Shown here piece by piece: positions 7,151 to 15,587 of a stretch of DNA of 19,211 nt. The stretch lies in assembly GCA_947627075.1 (NCBI GenBank), contig CANQUR010000012.1, forward strand, positions 1 to 19,211, in the 5' to 3' direction. The first letter of the stretch is position 1; each line of letters starts with the position of its first letter. Under the pieces are notes generated by a model, which was not told the origin of the DNA, did no database searches, and was given only the letters and a program-made list of their open reading frames with translations. This stretch comes from an uncultured Clostridia bacterium. GTDB lineage: Bacteria; Bacillota; Clostridia; Christensenellales; Pumilibacteraceae. The translations under genes were made by a program, and so were the position numbers.

Positions 7151-7437
7151 GCGATGAGGATATCCGTTCGTTCGGTTCGCAAGGTCAACAGCGAACAGCC
7201 TCACTTGCGCTCAAGCTTGCCGAAGTCGAAATAGTGGGCAGACGCGGAGAATATCCCGTTTTGCTCCTCGACGATGTATTGAGCGAGCTGGATATAGAAA
7301 GGCAAAAACGCCTTATGGAAAAGATAAAAGGACATCAAACGATCATAACCTGCACGCACATAGATCCGCGCATCTTGGGTGTAGACGACGATTTTTGCGA
7401 TCTGTATGTGGAAAACGGGACCGTAACCGAAAAATAA
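7087..7437 (+). pseudogene. recF: RecF, C-terminal part in the shifted frame
   Basis: No start codon of its own is likely. The frame opens after a TAG at 7084-7086 and encodes GYTHSGPHKDDISF, then FGSQGQQRTASLALKLAEVE (the ABC signature region of RecF). It continues with PVLLLDDVLSELD (Walker B and D-loop) and ITCTHID near the end, stopping at 7435-7437. It is in the -1 frame relative to the N-terminal part. The two halves overlap and together make a complete RecF. Either the assembly lacks one base between about 7084 and 7100 or the gene is a recent pseudogene. Confidence 0.88.
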
Positions 7438-7450
7438 TCGACTATATGTA

Positions 7451-8107
7451 TCATAGCGCATTGAGGGCAAGTATCACGAGCTTGCCCTCGCGTTTTGCCG
7501 TATCTATAATAGAATACGTGATACTTTCGCCTTCATGGACTATGAGTTTGCCGTCCGAAGCAAAGATGTTGCGTTGAGTTTTTTTGCCCAGCAAAAAGTC
7601 GTAAGAAGGCGCAAATGCGGCTTTTTTCGTCAAAGCCTCATCTTTTTCCTCCTTTTCGGGCGCGCTCTTTTGAGGGCGCGTCAATTTTATCGATCTGCCG
7701 CTATCATTGAAAACCAAAACGCTTCCGGCAGACAAAAGCTTGTCGCTCGAAACGGTTATATCGTCCAAAACGAAGGCGGTCACCTTTATTCCCTCCATTA
7801 CGATATCGCGTAGCCCTCCGAGCAATTTGCCGTCTTGATTGAAAACGGGACTGTTTATGGGATTTTCGAGTCCGATTTTCGGTTCGATTTCGAGTCCGTC
7901 CGCGTTTTTTACTACCACGGCGTCGCTTTCGAAGTTGACGAGTTTCATCAAGGGTAAATACCGTGTCTCATCATCGTTGTCGTACAAAACGACCCAAACT
8001 CCCTTAAGCATTTTTTCATCAAAGAGGATATTCGCGACCGTTCCCAATATCTTCGCTTCACTCAAGGATAAAAGAGGCTTACCCAACAACTCGCTGACTT
8101 TATACAT
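7451..8107 (-). CDS. PRC-barrel domain protein
   Basis: 218 residues. The N-terminus MYKVSELLGKPLLSLSEAKILGTVANILFDEKMLKGVWVVLYD is a typical PRC-barrel opening. A second barrel-like unit (about 85-140) contains SPVFNQDGKLLGGLRDIVMEG and KLLSAGSVLVFN. A charged linker (about 141-165) leads to a third short unit with YDFLLGKKTQRNIFASDGKLIVHEGESIT. PRC barrels occur in RimM and in YlmC/YmxH-type proteins of Bacillota; the role here is unknown. A GGGAG ribosome binding site lies 6 nt before the ATG. It converges on recF with a 13 bp gap. Confidence 0.8.
   Translation of the reverse strand: MYKVSELLGKPLLSLSEAKILGTVANILFDEKMLKGVWVVLYDNDDETRYLPLMKLVNFESDAVVVKNADGLEIEPKIGLENPINSPVFNQDGKLLGGLRDIVMEGIKVTAFVLDDITVSSDKLLSAGSVLVFNDSGRSIKLTRPQKSAPEKEEKDEALTKKAAFAPSYDFLLGKKTQRNIFASDGKLIVHEGESITYSIIDTAKREGKLVILALNAL
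7463..7496 (+). terminator. Candidate terminator of recF inside the end of the PRC-barrel gene
   Basis: GAGGGCAAG (7463-7471) and CTTGCCCTC (7481-7489) make a perfect 9 bp stem with a 9-base loop, followed by GCG and four T. On the minus strand the same bases encode the last codons of the PRC-barrel protein. The T-run is short, so efficiency is uncertain. Confidence 0.5.
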
Positions 8108-8178
8108 AAAAAGCTCCCAAAAAAATAGTTACAATCTATTTTACCGTAAAAACCTCCCAAATATTACTATAAATTGAT

Positions 8179-8207
8179 TTGACTTTTTGCGCTTATTGGG
8201 GTAAAAT
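8179..8207 (+). promoter_or_regulatory. Promoter of the DUF1858-pth-mfd run
   Basis: TTGACT (8179-8184), 17 bp, TAAAAT (8202-8207). The predicted start near 8214 gives a leader of about 19 nt holding AGGAG at 8220-8224. Confidence 0.8.
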
Positions 8208-8232
8208 ATAAATGTTAATAGGAGATGTCAAT

Positions 8233-8427
8233 ATGATCAACAAGAATATGACGATTTATGAGGTTTTGCAGCTTAAGCCCGGATGCGAAGATATCTTTTT
8301 CGGTTTCGGTATGCATTGCCTTGGTTGTCCCGTTTCACGCGGCGAATCCATCGAGGCAGCGGCTTCCGCTCACGGCATCGACGTGGACGCTCTTATAAAG
8401 GCGCTCAACGAATTCGAGGGAAAATAA
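8233..8427 (+). CDS. DUF1858 small CxxC redox-type protein
   Basis: 64 residues. ATG 8233 is chosen over an in-frame ATG at 8212 because AGGAG lies 8 nt upstream and 8212 sits at the predicted transcript start. It matches DUF1858 (also named hybrid-cluster-protein-associated disulfide redox domain): TIYEVLQLKPGCEDIFFGFG (7-26), MHCLGCPVSRGESIEAAA (27-44) with the C29-x-x-C32 pair, and a C-terminal helix with DVDALIKALN. It is predicted to be cytoplasmic, possibly redox-active or metal-binding; the partner is unknown. It is the first gene of a tight run, 1 nt before pth. Confidence 0.88.
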   Translation: MINKNMTIYEVLQLKPGCEDIFFGFGMHCLGCPVSRGESIEAAASAHGIDVDALIKALNEFEGK

Positions 8428-8428
8428 A

Positions 8429-8959
8429 TTGAAAATAGTTGTCGGACTCGGCAACTGCGAAGCAAAGTATGCCCATACTCATCACAATATGGGCTTTTTG
8501 GTCGTAGAATGCCTTGCGCAAAGATTGAACGTGAAATTCAAAACGCGCGAATGCGAAAGCTTGATCGCAAAGGCGTATATAAACGGCGAGCCTGTCATTT
8601 TGGCGGAACCTCAAACGTATATGAACCTTTCGGGCGTGGCGGTAAAGCAGTTGCTTGCCAAGTATAAATGCGACAGTCGAGATCTGATCGTCGCCTATGA
8701 CGATATAGATCTGCAAAGATACGATATTCGCGTTCGTCAACGGGGAAGCGCAGGAACGCACAACGGTATGCGCAATATCATCGACAATATCGGTACCGAG
8801 GATTTCCCGAGAGTGAGAGTGGGCATAGGCAAGCCGCCTCTCGGAATGCCTCTCGTGGATTTTGTATTATGCGAGGTGCCGAAGGGCGATCGCGAGCAAA
8901 TGGCAGGTGCCATAGAACGCGCAGCCGACGAGATCACCAAGCTGTTATGTTTGACGTAA
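8429..8959 (+). CDS. pth: Peptidyl-tRNA hydrolase
   Basis: Releases peptides from prematurely dissociated peptidyl-tRNA in the cytoplasm. 176 residues, start TTG at 8429 just after the DUF1858 stop, with GAGGG in the end of that gene as ribosome binding site. Key residues are seen: VVGLGN (4-9), HHNMGF (18-23) with catalytic H19, YMNLSG (64-69) with N66, the acidic YDDIDL segment (90-95) and the GSAGTHNGMRNI segment (106-117). GKPPLGMPLVDFVL matches the C-terminal region. It overlaps the start of mfd by 13 nt; a pth-mfd pair is common in Bacillota. Confidence 0.97.
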   Translation: MKIVVGLGNCEAKYAHTHHNMGFLVVECLAQRLNVKFKTRECESLIAKAYINGEPVILAEPQTYMNLSGVAVKQLLAKYKCDSRDLIVAYDDIDLQRYDIRVRQRGSAGTHNGMRNIIDNIGTEDFPRVRVGIGKPPLGMPLVDFVLCEVPKGDREQMAGAIERAADEITKLLCLT

Positions 8960-11900
8960 AAAAATATTTACAAGGCGGGTTGACCGCCGAAATAATAAAG
9001 GCCTTGTCGGACGGAAAAGATGTTTCCGTCCTTTCGGCGCATTTCGGGCAAAAAACCGCTTTGGCGAGTTTGTTGCCCGAATTTATATACGTATGCTCGG
9101 ATTACGTTACGGCAAAGCAGGCGTACGATCAGATCTCGTGTATGCGCGAGGCGGTGTATTTGCCCGCGCTCGACGATGTCTTGACTTATGCTCGTCTTAA
9201 GTCGAGCGAGAGTTATATCGATCGCATAAAGGCGCTTTACAAGATCTCGAGCGGACAAGCAAAGGTCGTGGTCACTCACGTTGAAGCCATGATGCAGCTT
9301 TTTCCCGAGCCGCAAGCATACAAAGAATTGAGCTTTAAGCTGAAGGTGGGCGAAGAAGCCGAGCTTTCGACCATGCCGAGCAAGCTCGTAAAAGCCGGCT
9401 ATAAGCGGGTGACTCATGTGGACGCACCCGGACAATTTGCGGTTCGAGGCGACATTTTGGACATTTCTCCCGTCATTTACGACGGCGGAATAAGGATAGA
9501 GTTTTTCGGCGACGAAGTGGACGCAATAAAACGCTTCGATTATTATTCGCAGTTGTCACTTGAGCCATTGGAAGAAGTCGAGATTTGCCCCAATACCTTT
9601 TTGACGGTGGGCGATGCGGATCTTAACATGATACACGGCGACGCAAGCGGAATTTTGAGCGACTTGGAATTCAAACTCGAAAACGGGAGCGGAGATCCGT
9701 CTCTTTCATTCATAATGCCGCTTCTTCCGCATTCGCATTTTAAGGATTTCGTAAAGAGAAGATTTATAGTCTATGAGGACGTAAAGCAAATATGCGATAA
9801 TGCGTCTATGACGGCGAGGGAATTCAATTCGCGCCTTAAAAGTCTAATCGAGCAAGGCGCTCCGTTTGTGGACGGACAACTTTCGGAGGATATGTCATAT
9901 GACGGCACGAAGCTTGCCTTTCAAAACATAAGCAACGCAAATCGACTGTTCAATCCTCAAAAGGTGGTGACTCTCGAGCCGAGTTCTCCTTCGGTCTATC
10001 GAAAGAATTTCGATATGCTCGTAAAGGACATAAGCAATTGGTGCGTTGACGGTTATACCGTTGTGGTGTGTTGCGGTGACGAAAGAATAAAAAGCGGGTT
10101 GGAGGATCTGTTATATCAAAAGTCCGCGCGATATTCTTCGCTCTGTCTCGAGGTCGATAAGCTCGAGACGGGCTTTGTCTTTCACGACAGTAAACTCGTA
10201 GTTATAGGCACATATGACCTTGTGAGCAAAAAGACGGGAGCCAAACGCCTTTCACGTAGCAAAAAGGACGTGTTCACTATGCCCCAGGCGGGCGAATACG
10301 TCGTGCATAACGTTCACGGAATAGGCATCATGGAATCGATCTCCAAGATGACCATGGGCGGCTGCACAAGAGATTTTGTCATCATAGGATATAAAGACGG
10401 CGACAAGTTGTACGTTCCCGTCGAAAACATCGATTGCCTCAGTAGGTACGTTGCGGGCGGAGAAGCTCCAAAGCTAAATAAAATAGGCGGATCGGACTTT
10501 GCAAAGGTAAAAGAGCGAGTCAAAGCGTCTGTAAAAGAGATGGCTTTTTCGCTTTTGAAACTGTATGCGGAACGAGCGGAAGCCAAGGGATACCGATATT
10601 CTTCGGATAACAAAATTTTAGAGGAATTCGACGCGGCATTTCCTTATGTTCCCACCGACGACCAACTTCAAGCCGAAAAGGAATGTATAAGCGACCTTAC
10701 TCAAGGCAAAATAATGGACAGACTGCTTTGCGGCGACGTAGGATACGGCAAGACCGAAGTGGCGCTTCGCGTCGCTTACAAGGTAATAAGCGAGGGCAAA
10801 CAAGTGGCGTTCATTTCGCCTACCACCATTCTCGCAAAACAACATTTCAAGACCGCCGAAAAGCGTATGGAGCCGTTCGGCGTGAATATATGTTCGCTTA
10901 CGCGGCTTGACGACAACAAGGAAATCAAAAAGAGCCTTGAGTTATTGAAGGAGGGCAAGGCAGACCTCGCCGTAGGCACTCATAGGTTGTTAAGCTCCGA
11001 CGTGAGATTCAAAGATCTCGGACTGCTCATTCTCGACGAGGAACAGCGTTTCGGCGTTGCGGACAAGGAAAAACTCAAGCTCATAAAAAAGAACGTCAAC
11101 GTGCTTACCCTAACTGCGACTCCCATTCCGAGGACTCTCCATATGTCCATGACGGGCATAAGGGACATGAGCGTTTTGTCTATGCCGCCATCCGACCGCA
11201 TACCCGTGCAAACGTATGTTTCCGAGTATTCGGACAGCCTTGTTTACGATGCGGTCATGCGAGAAATAGGCAGAGGCGGACAGGTTTTCATAGTATACAA
11301 TAGGGTGGAAAGCATAGATTCCTTTGCCGCGAAAATGCAAGCCCTTCTCGGCGACGTGAGAATTGCCGTGGGGCATGGGCAGATGAAAGAGGAAGTACTC
11401 GAAAGAACCATAAACGACTTTGTTGCGGGCAACAGCGACGTGCTTATTGCAAGCACTATAATCGAAAACGGTATAGATATGCCTCGAGCAAACACCATGA
11501 TAGTCATAGATTCGGACAGGCTCGGCTTGTCGCAACTTTATCAATTAAGAGGTAGGATAGGCAGGAGCAACAGGCTTGCATACGTATTCTTTACATATGC
11601 GGACAAATTGTTGAGCGAGACCGCATACAAGCGTTTGGAAGCCATTACGCAATTTACCGAATTCGGCTCGGGATTCAAGATCGCCATGCGCGATCTCGAA
11701 ATACGCGGCGCGGGGAACATTCTCGGCAAGGCGCAACACGGTCACCTCGAGAAGGTAGGCTACGATATGTATTGCAAGATACTCAAAGAGGCTGTCGACG
11801 AACTTCGCGGCATAGACAAAAAGGAAGAAAATGAGGTCAAGGTGGCGATAGATTTCGAAGCCTATGTGCCCGAAGGATACATCCCCGACGAGGAAAGACG

Positions 11901-12261
11901 AATAGATTTTTATTCGAGGATGTCCACGTTGTCTACCATGGATGAGGTGCGAAAGCTCCATGCCGAGCTTCGCGATGTGTACGGCGAAGCGCCAAAACAG
12001 CTGAAAAACCTTATAGCGGTCGCATTGGTTAAAAACCTCGGAGCAAAGGCGGGCGCTACGAAGGTGACCTTCAAGCGAGCCGAATCGGGAATATATTTCG
12101 ATAAGATAAAGGACATAGACAGCGCTCTTTACAATAAAGCGACTTCTTTCGGATGCGTTTTGAGGACGTCGCCGCCGTATATAGGCTTTGTGGGAGTGGG
12201 AGCGCAGAAAAAATTGGTAAATTTTTTATTAAATTGTTTGCCCATGCCCTCAAACCCTTGA
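8947..12261 (+). CDS. mfd: Transcription-repair coupling factor Mfd
   Basis: DNA translocase that removes RNA polymerase stalled at lesions and recruits UvrA. 1104 residues from ATG 8947, which overlaps pth; the frame is open further upstream but that part is only pth in another frame. Domains: UvrB-like N-terminus (to about 250; FAVRGDILDISP near 165-175), RNA-polymerase-interacting CarD-like domain (about 450-550; GEYVVHNVHGIGIM) and the translocase. The translocase has Walker A GDVGYGKT (596-603), DEEQ (697-700) and TATPIPRTLH, then RGRIGRSNRLAYVFFTY and the TRG-like region. The C-terminal TRCF domain starts near 970 (YVPEGYIPDEERRIDFYSRM). Slightly short for the family (about 1150) but complete. 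No strong ribosome binding site, so translational coupling with pth is likely. Confidence 0.97.
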   Translation: MFDVKKYLQGGLTAEIIKALSDGKDVSVLSAHFGQKTALASLLPEFIYVCSDYVTAKQAYDQISCMREAVYLPALDDVLTYARLKSSESYIDRIKALYKISSGQAKVVVTHVEAMMQLFPEPQAYKELSFKLKVGEEAELSTMPSKLVKAGYKRVTHVDAPGQFAVRGDILDISPVIYDGGIRIEFFGDEVDAIKRFDYYSQLSLEPLEEVEICPNTFLTVGDADLNMIHGDASGILSDLEFKLENGSGDPSLSFIMPLLPHSHFKDFVKRRFIVYEDVKQICDNASMTAREFNSRLKSLIEQGAPFVDGQLSEDMSYDGTKLAFQNISNANRLFNPQKVVTLEPSSPSVYRKNFDMLVKDISNWCVDGYTVVVCCGDERIKSGLEDLLYQKSARYSSLCLEVDKLETGFVFHDSKLVVIGTYDLVSKKTGAKRLSRSKKDVFTMPQAGEYVVHNVHGIGIMESISKMTMGGCTRDFVIIGYKDGDKLYVPVENIDCLSRYVAGGEAPKLNKIGGSDFAKVKERVKASVKEMAFSLLKLYAERAEAKGYRYSSDNKILEEFDAAFPYVPTDDQLQAEKECISDLTQGKIMDRLLCGDVGYGKTEVALRVAYKVISEGKQVAFISPTTILAKQHFKTAEKRMEPFGVNICSLTRLDDNKEIKKSLELLKEGKADLAVGTHRLLSSDVRFKDLGLLILDEEQRFGVADKEKLKLIKKNVNVLTLTATPIPRTLHMSMTGIRDMSVLSMPPSDRIPVQTYVSEYSDSLVYDAVMREIGRGGQVFIVYNRVESIDSFAAKMQALLGDVRIAVGHGQMKEEVLERTINDFVAGNSDVLIASTIIENGIDMPRANTMIVIDSDRLGLSQLYQLRGRIGRSNRLAYVFFTYADKLLSETAYKRLEAITQFTEFGSGFKIAMRDLEIRGAGNILGKAQHGHLEKVGYDMYCKILKEAVDELRGIDKKEENEVKVAIDFEAYVPEGYIPDEERRIDFYSRMSTLSTMDEVRKLHAELRDVYGEAPKQLKNLIAVALVKNLGAKAGATKVTFKRAESGIYFDKIKDIDSALYNKATSFGCVLRTSPPYIGFVGVGAQKKLVNFLLNCLPMPSNP

Positions 12262-12286
12262 TTTTTAATTGGAAATAGAGTATAAT
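12258..12286 (+). promoter_or_regulatory. Promoter of the PrsA-like lipoprotein gene
   Basis: TTGATT (12258-12263) overlaps the mfd stop codon; after 17 bp comes a perfect TATAAT (12281-12286). The predicted leader is about 42 nt and includes AGAGG at 12324-12328, 6 nt before the ATG. Confidence 0.82.
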
Positions 12287-12321
12287 GATTAATACCTGTA
12301 AGTATAGGGCATTAATTATTA
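12283..12321. repeat. Inverted repeat across the -10 box and leader of the PrsA-like gene
   Basis: TAATGATTAAT (12283-12293) and ATTAATTATTA (12311-12321) are complementary at 10 of 11 positions, separated by 17 bases. It could be a regulator site or a weak leader hairpin. The arms are AT-rich, so chance is a real possibility. Confidence 0.4.
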
Positions 12322-12334
12322 CAAGAGGAAAACT

Positions 12335-14143
12335 ATGAAAAAAGTTTTATGTTTGATAATCGGCTTGATGTTTTCGATCATGACATTGTGCGCTTGCAAC
12401 AGCACATACGAGAACAGTTGGCTGAAGCATAATTATCCGAGAGATTACGCGCAGACCATTATGACCATTCAACCTGTTACGGAGAACGTGAGGAAGGATA
12501 GCGGCCAAGACGTAACCTTTACGACCGAAGCAATCGATATTTACAAATCGCAGCTTGTAAGCTATATAAATACTTATGGCAGTACCTATGTAAACAATTA
12601 CGGTATGTCCTATAATGATATGGTCGACTATATGCTCGAACAACTTATACTCACGAATCTCGTGCTCGTCAGCGCGGATATCATGTTTGAGACTCGCGAG
12701 ATCTTTTGGACGAAGGAAGATATAGACACAATACAACATTCCGTATATGATTCGATCGACGAATATTACAACGACATTTATAACGATGTGCTTGATAGAA
12801 TGGGATTGGATCCCGTTATCGTTCCCGACGCTGCGGAACAACAGGCTGAAACGACTTACCCCGTCAAGCCCGAGGAAGCCGAGGATGACAATCGCTTCCT
12901 TATTCCCGAAAACGAGCGTATCTACGGCAATAACGCAAAGCACGACGATTGGTATCTCGATCCCGAGTCTTATCTTAAAGACGGAATAGACATCAAATGG
13001 TATATCGAAAATGACGACGAATATTGGTATTCTCTTCCGGGCAACTTCGGCAACGAGCAAATGAGAGCTGCCGCCAATGCAGCCATGAAGGAGCTCGTCA
13101 CGACGCTTTCGGATAATGTAAAAAACGTTATAGGCATTACCGAGGAAGAACTTGCCGACATCGACAAGGAAATCTCGGATCTCAGAACCATGATAAAAGA
13201 GGACGGAGCCGCATATGCTTATCGCAGCCTCGGCAAAACTCTCTTGTGCAAAAAGCTCTTTGGCGACAGCTTGATCTCCTCGCAAAAAATGACTATTTTG
13301 CAGGAATGTATCGAGGGACGTGTGACCGTGTCGGATGAGGAGATCATCGACAAATACAACAAGCTTCTCGGCGATCAGATAATGAAGTATTCCGATTCGT
13401 CTCAATATGATTCGGCGGTATCCGGCGATGATATGATCTTGTATCATCCCAACGATAATTATGTTTTCGTTAAGCATATCCTTATCCCGTTCTCGGACGC
13501 GCAAAAGGAATATCTCACCGCATACAAGGAGATCGCAACCGAAGAGGAATATATAAGGGAACGCAACAACGAGGTAAATAACATCGTGGCTTATGCCCAT
13601 GTGGACGGCGAAGACGACAAGACTCATCCCCTTACCGTGGATGAGATATGGAGCGAAGTGAGAATGATCATGTCTCGTGCAAGCGCAAACGCTTATGACG
13701 CGGAGAGAGCGTTCGACGATCTTATTTATAAGTACAGCACCGATCCGGGCAGCTTCGGTTATGAAAAGAGCTATGCCGTAAAGTATCAACTTGCTGAGGG
13801 CGATAGCGAGACCTATATGGAAGAATTCGCAAATACGGCAAGGGCATTCAGAGACGACGGATACAAAGTAGGCGAAATATTCAACGAATATGTAGTCACC
13901 GATTACGGCGTGCACATTATGTATTATGCGGCAGATCACAGAAGCGGAGAAAAGCTTACGCTCAATTCGTATAAAACTCCGGGCAGATATACCGCGGTAA
14001 AGGATGTGATAAGGGATGAACTTCTCGAAACCAAGGCTCAAAACGAGTTCGATGTATGGCAAAATGAGAGGATCCAATACTATCGCAACGTCAAAAAGAT
14101 AATCACGAAATACGATAAAACATTTGCGGATCTTTATCAATAA
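12335..14143 (+). CDS. PrsA/SurA-like lipoprotein with PpiC-type (parvulin) domain
   Basis: 602 residues. A lipoprotein signal of about 20 residues ends in the lipobox LCAC with C21 as the lipid anchor, so it should sit on the outer face of the membrane. The middle (about 40-330) is rich in acidic and aromatic residues and looks like the chaperone part of PrsA/SurA proteins. The rotamase-like segment starts at NYVFVKHILIPFSD (about 374-387) and resumes at AFDDLIYKYSTDPGSFGY. It continues to VTDYGVHIMYY, with an acidic insertion of roughly 60 residues between. It is a predicted peptidyl-prolyl isomerase/foldase for secreted proteins. It is about twice the size of Bacillus PrsA. It has its own promoter and terminator directly after mfd. 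Confidence 0.8.
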   Translation: MKKVLCLIIGLMFSIMTLCACNSTYENSWLKHNYPRDYAQTIMTIQPVTENVRKDSGQDVTFTTEAIDIYKSQLVSYINTYGSTYVNNYGMSYNDMVDYMLEQLILTNLVLVSADIMFETREIFWTKEDIDTIQHSVYDSIDEYYNDIYNDVLDRMGLDPVIVPDAAEQQAETTYPVKPEEAEDDNRFLIPENERIYGNNAKHDDWYLDPESYLKDGIDIKWYIENDDEYWYSLPGNFGNEQMRAAANAAMKELVTTLSDNVKNVIGITEEELADIDKEISDLRTMIKEDGAAYAYRSLGKTLLCKKLFGDSLISSQKMTILQECIEGRVTVSDEEIIDKYNKLLGDQIMKYSDSSQYDSAVSGDDMILYHPNDNYVFVKHILIPFSDAQKEYLTAYKEIATEEEYIRERNNEVNNIVAYAHVDGEDDKTHPLTVDEIWSEVRMIMSRASANAYDAERAFDDLIYKYSTDPGSFGYEKSYAVKYQLAEGDSETYMEEFANTARAFRDDGYKVGEIFNEYVVTDYGVHIMYYAADHRSGEKLTLNSYKTPGRYTAVKDVIRDELLETKAQNEFDVWQNERIQYYRNVKKIITKYDKTFADLYQ

Positions 14144-14160
14144 AACTACGAAATTATTCA

Positions 14161-14198
14161 ACGCGTCTTGAGGTGGGAGCTTTGAGGCGCGTTTTTTT
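14161..14198 (+). terminator. Strong Rho-independent terminator
   Basis: ACGCGTCTTGAGG (14161-14173) pairs over all 13 positions, counting G-U pairs, with CTTTGAGGCGCGT (14180-14192) around a 6-base loop and is followed by a seven-T run. It ends the PrsA-like transcript 17 nt after its stop. Confidence 0.9.
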
Positions 14199-14259
14199 AT
14201 TGCTTCAAAAGACGCGTAGCCTCGACAAAAGCTGTCATATATTTTGCTTTGAGCAGATA

Positions 14260-14265
14260 TATAAT
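14260..14265 (+). promoter_or_regulatory. -10 box abutting the start of the AraM-like gene
   Basis: A perfect TATAAT lies exactly six bases before the ATG at 14272, the same spacing as at recF. No good -35 hexamer is at the right distance and no ribosome binding site exists. The strong terminator upstream means the gene needs its own promoter. Confidence 0.55.
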
Positions 14266-14271
14266 GCGGAT

Positions 14272-15498
14272 ATGGATTATTCATCATACACCGATATGTT
14301 CGGAAAACGAAAATGCGATTGCGGAAAAACGCATGACTTCACCGTCAAATGTCTGCTTTCTCATGGTGCATTTGGCAAAATGCACGAATTTTTGGCGGAA
14401 TTTGTTCCTTCTATGAGCAGAGTAGTTCTTGTCTACGATGACGAAGCGCTCATGCAAGCCATATACGGCAATATAAAACGCGAATTTCGCGCAGCTTGCG
14501 TCAAGGTAGAGGATGATAAGCGCCTTCTCGATCTCGTTTCTGTTCCGGAGGATTCCAAATTGGTCTTGGCTGTCGGGTCGCATAAGGCGATAAATGGGGC
14601 AAAATACAAGGCTTACACCTGCGATCTGCCCGTTATTATAGCCTCGAAACCCGATTTCGGAGCGCTCACATCGCTTTGCACCATAAGTGAAAACGGTGCT
14701 GTATCGACGTATGAGGTCGCAAAACCTATCGGATACATATTCGACCTCGACTGCGAGTTGACCGACAGAGACAAAGCGGAGCTTTTCGGAACGGTTGCGG
14801 CGAGGCTCAACACCTCGTTTGAATACTATGCGTCGTCGGTACTTGCCGCGCACGAATATTGTCCTTATATTGCGGGAGCTTTGTCCGACATCGCGGCGCA
14901 GACCGTTTTGAAATTGGCGGGATCGGATGCGGCGCCAAGCGACTTGTTGCTCGAGGCGGCGTTGAAGGTCGGACTTCTTTGCTCGACAGAGAACTTTGAC
15001 AGAAGCGGAGAGGAACAATGCGGACTGACATATGCGGCATTGAACGACGGTGCCTACACTCAAGGCGAACTTCAATTCGTATTTGCGTCTGTGCTTTCGT
15101 CGCTTTTCAAGGCGCACATTAGGTCTCGCAAAGACTTTGTGCCGCCGCCGGACAATAATTATCGTACGGAGCATATAGCGCAGCTGTTTGGCATAAGCGA
15201 ATTCAAGGCGATCTCTACTATGATCCCGCAAATAAGCGGTCGTGAGGCTGCTGTCACCGAATACAAGATAAGAGAATATTCTCCGGATTTTATCGAGAAA
15301 CTCGATAAAAATATCAATCTTTACAGACCGGCATTCAAGATATTCAAGCGACTTTATGCCGACGACGGATTTTCGCTCGAAGATCTGTTGAACTCGGATA
15401 TACCGATAAGTATTTCGCTCGCGCCCGATATAATCAACGGAAGCGGAATGCTCACGACGCTGAAAAAGCTTGGCGAACTTGACCAATATCTTATATGA
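14272..15498 (+). CDS. Degenerate sn-glycerol-1-phosphate dehydrogenase (AraM/EgsA)-like protein
   Basis: 408 residues from ATG 14272; upstream extension would run into the terminator. Similarity to the AraM/G1P dehydrogenase branch of the iron-alcohol-dehydrogenase superfamily: CDCGKTH (15-21) near the N-terminus, LVLAVGSHKAINGAKYKAYTC where the NAD-binding GSGTxxD loop lies, then LPVIIASKPDFGALTSLC. Critical positions look changed. The GSGTxxD Asp is lost, the metal-binding Asp of the PSxDGxTS segment aligns with G, the SGAEHH metal His reads SGEEQC, and the HGxxVG His reads TQGELQ. It is therefore probably not a metal-dependent dehydrogenase, and its function is unknown. Alternative: a distinct subfamily using other ligands. 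It lies between prsA-like and rsmA. Confidence 0.7.
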   Translation: MDYSSYTDMFGKRKCDCGKTHDFTVKCLLSHGAFGKMHEFLAEFVPSMSRVVLVYDDEALMQAIYGNIKREFRAACVKVEDDKRLLDLVSVPEDSKLVLAVGSHKAINGAKYKAYTCDLPVIIASKPDFGALTSLCTISENGAVSTYEVAKPIGYIFDLDCELTDRDKAELFGTVAARLNTSFEYYASSVLAAHEYCPYIAGALSDIAAQTVLKLAGSDAAPSDLLLEAALKVGLLCSTENFDRSGEEQCGLTYAALNDGAYTQGELQFVFASVLSSLFKAHIRSRKDFVPPPDNNYRTEHIAQLFGISEFKAISTMIPQISGREAAVTEYKIREYSPDFIEKLDKNINLYRPAFKIFKRLYADDGFSLEDLLNSDIPISISLAPDIINGSGMLTTLKKLGELDQYLI

Positions 15499-15551
15499 CG
15501 TGCCTCGATATAGCACAATGTCGGCATAAAAGAAAATCGAGCGTTGTGCGG

Positions 15552-15580
15552 TTGACTTTTGATAGGCTTTGTGATATGCT
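15552..15580 (+). promoter_or_regulatory. rsmA promoter, predicted leaderless transcript
   Basis: TTGACT (15552-15557), 17 bp ending in TGA, then TATGCT (15575-15580). The ATG at 15588 begins seven bases after the -10, at the expected transcript start. No convincing ribosome binding site precedes it. Confidence 0.7.
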
Positions 15581-15587
15581 GAAAGAT

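Noticed and set aside
12347..14287. 646-codon open frame on the minus strand across the PrsA-like gene
   Set aside because: It is antisense to a gene with a lipobox, promoter, ribosome binding site and terminator; the encoded sequence is low-complexity (I, V, R, H rich) with no recognisable domain.
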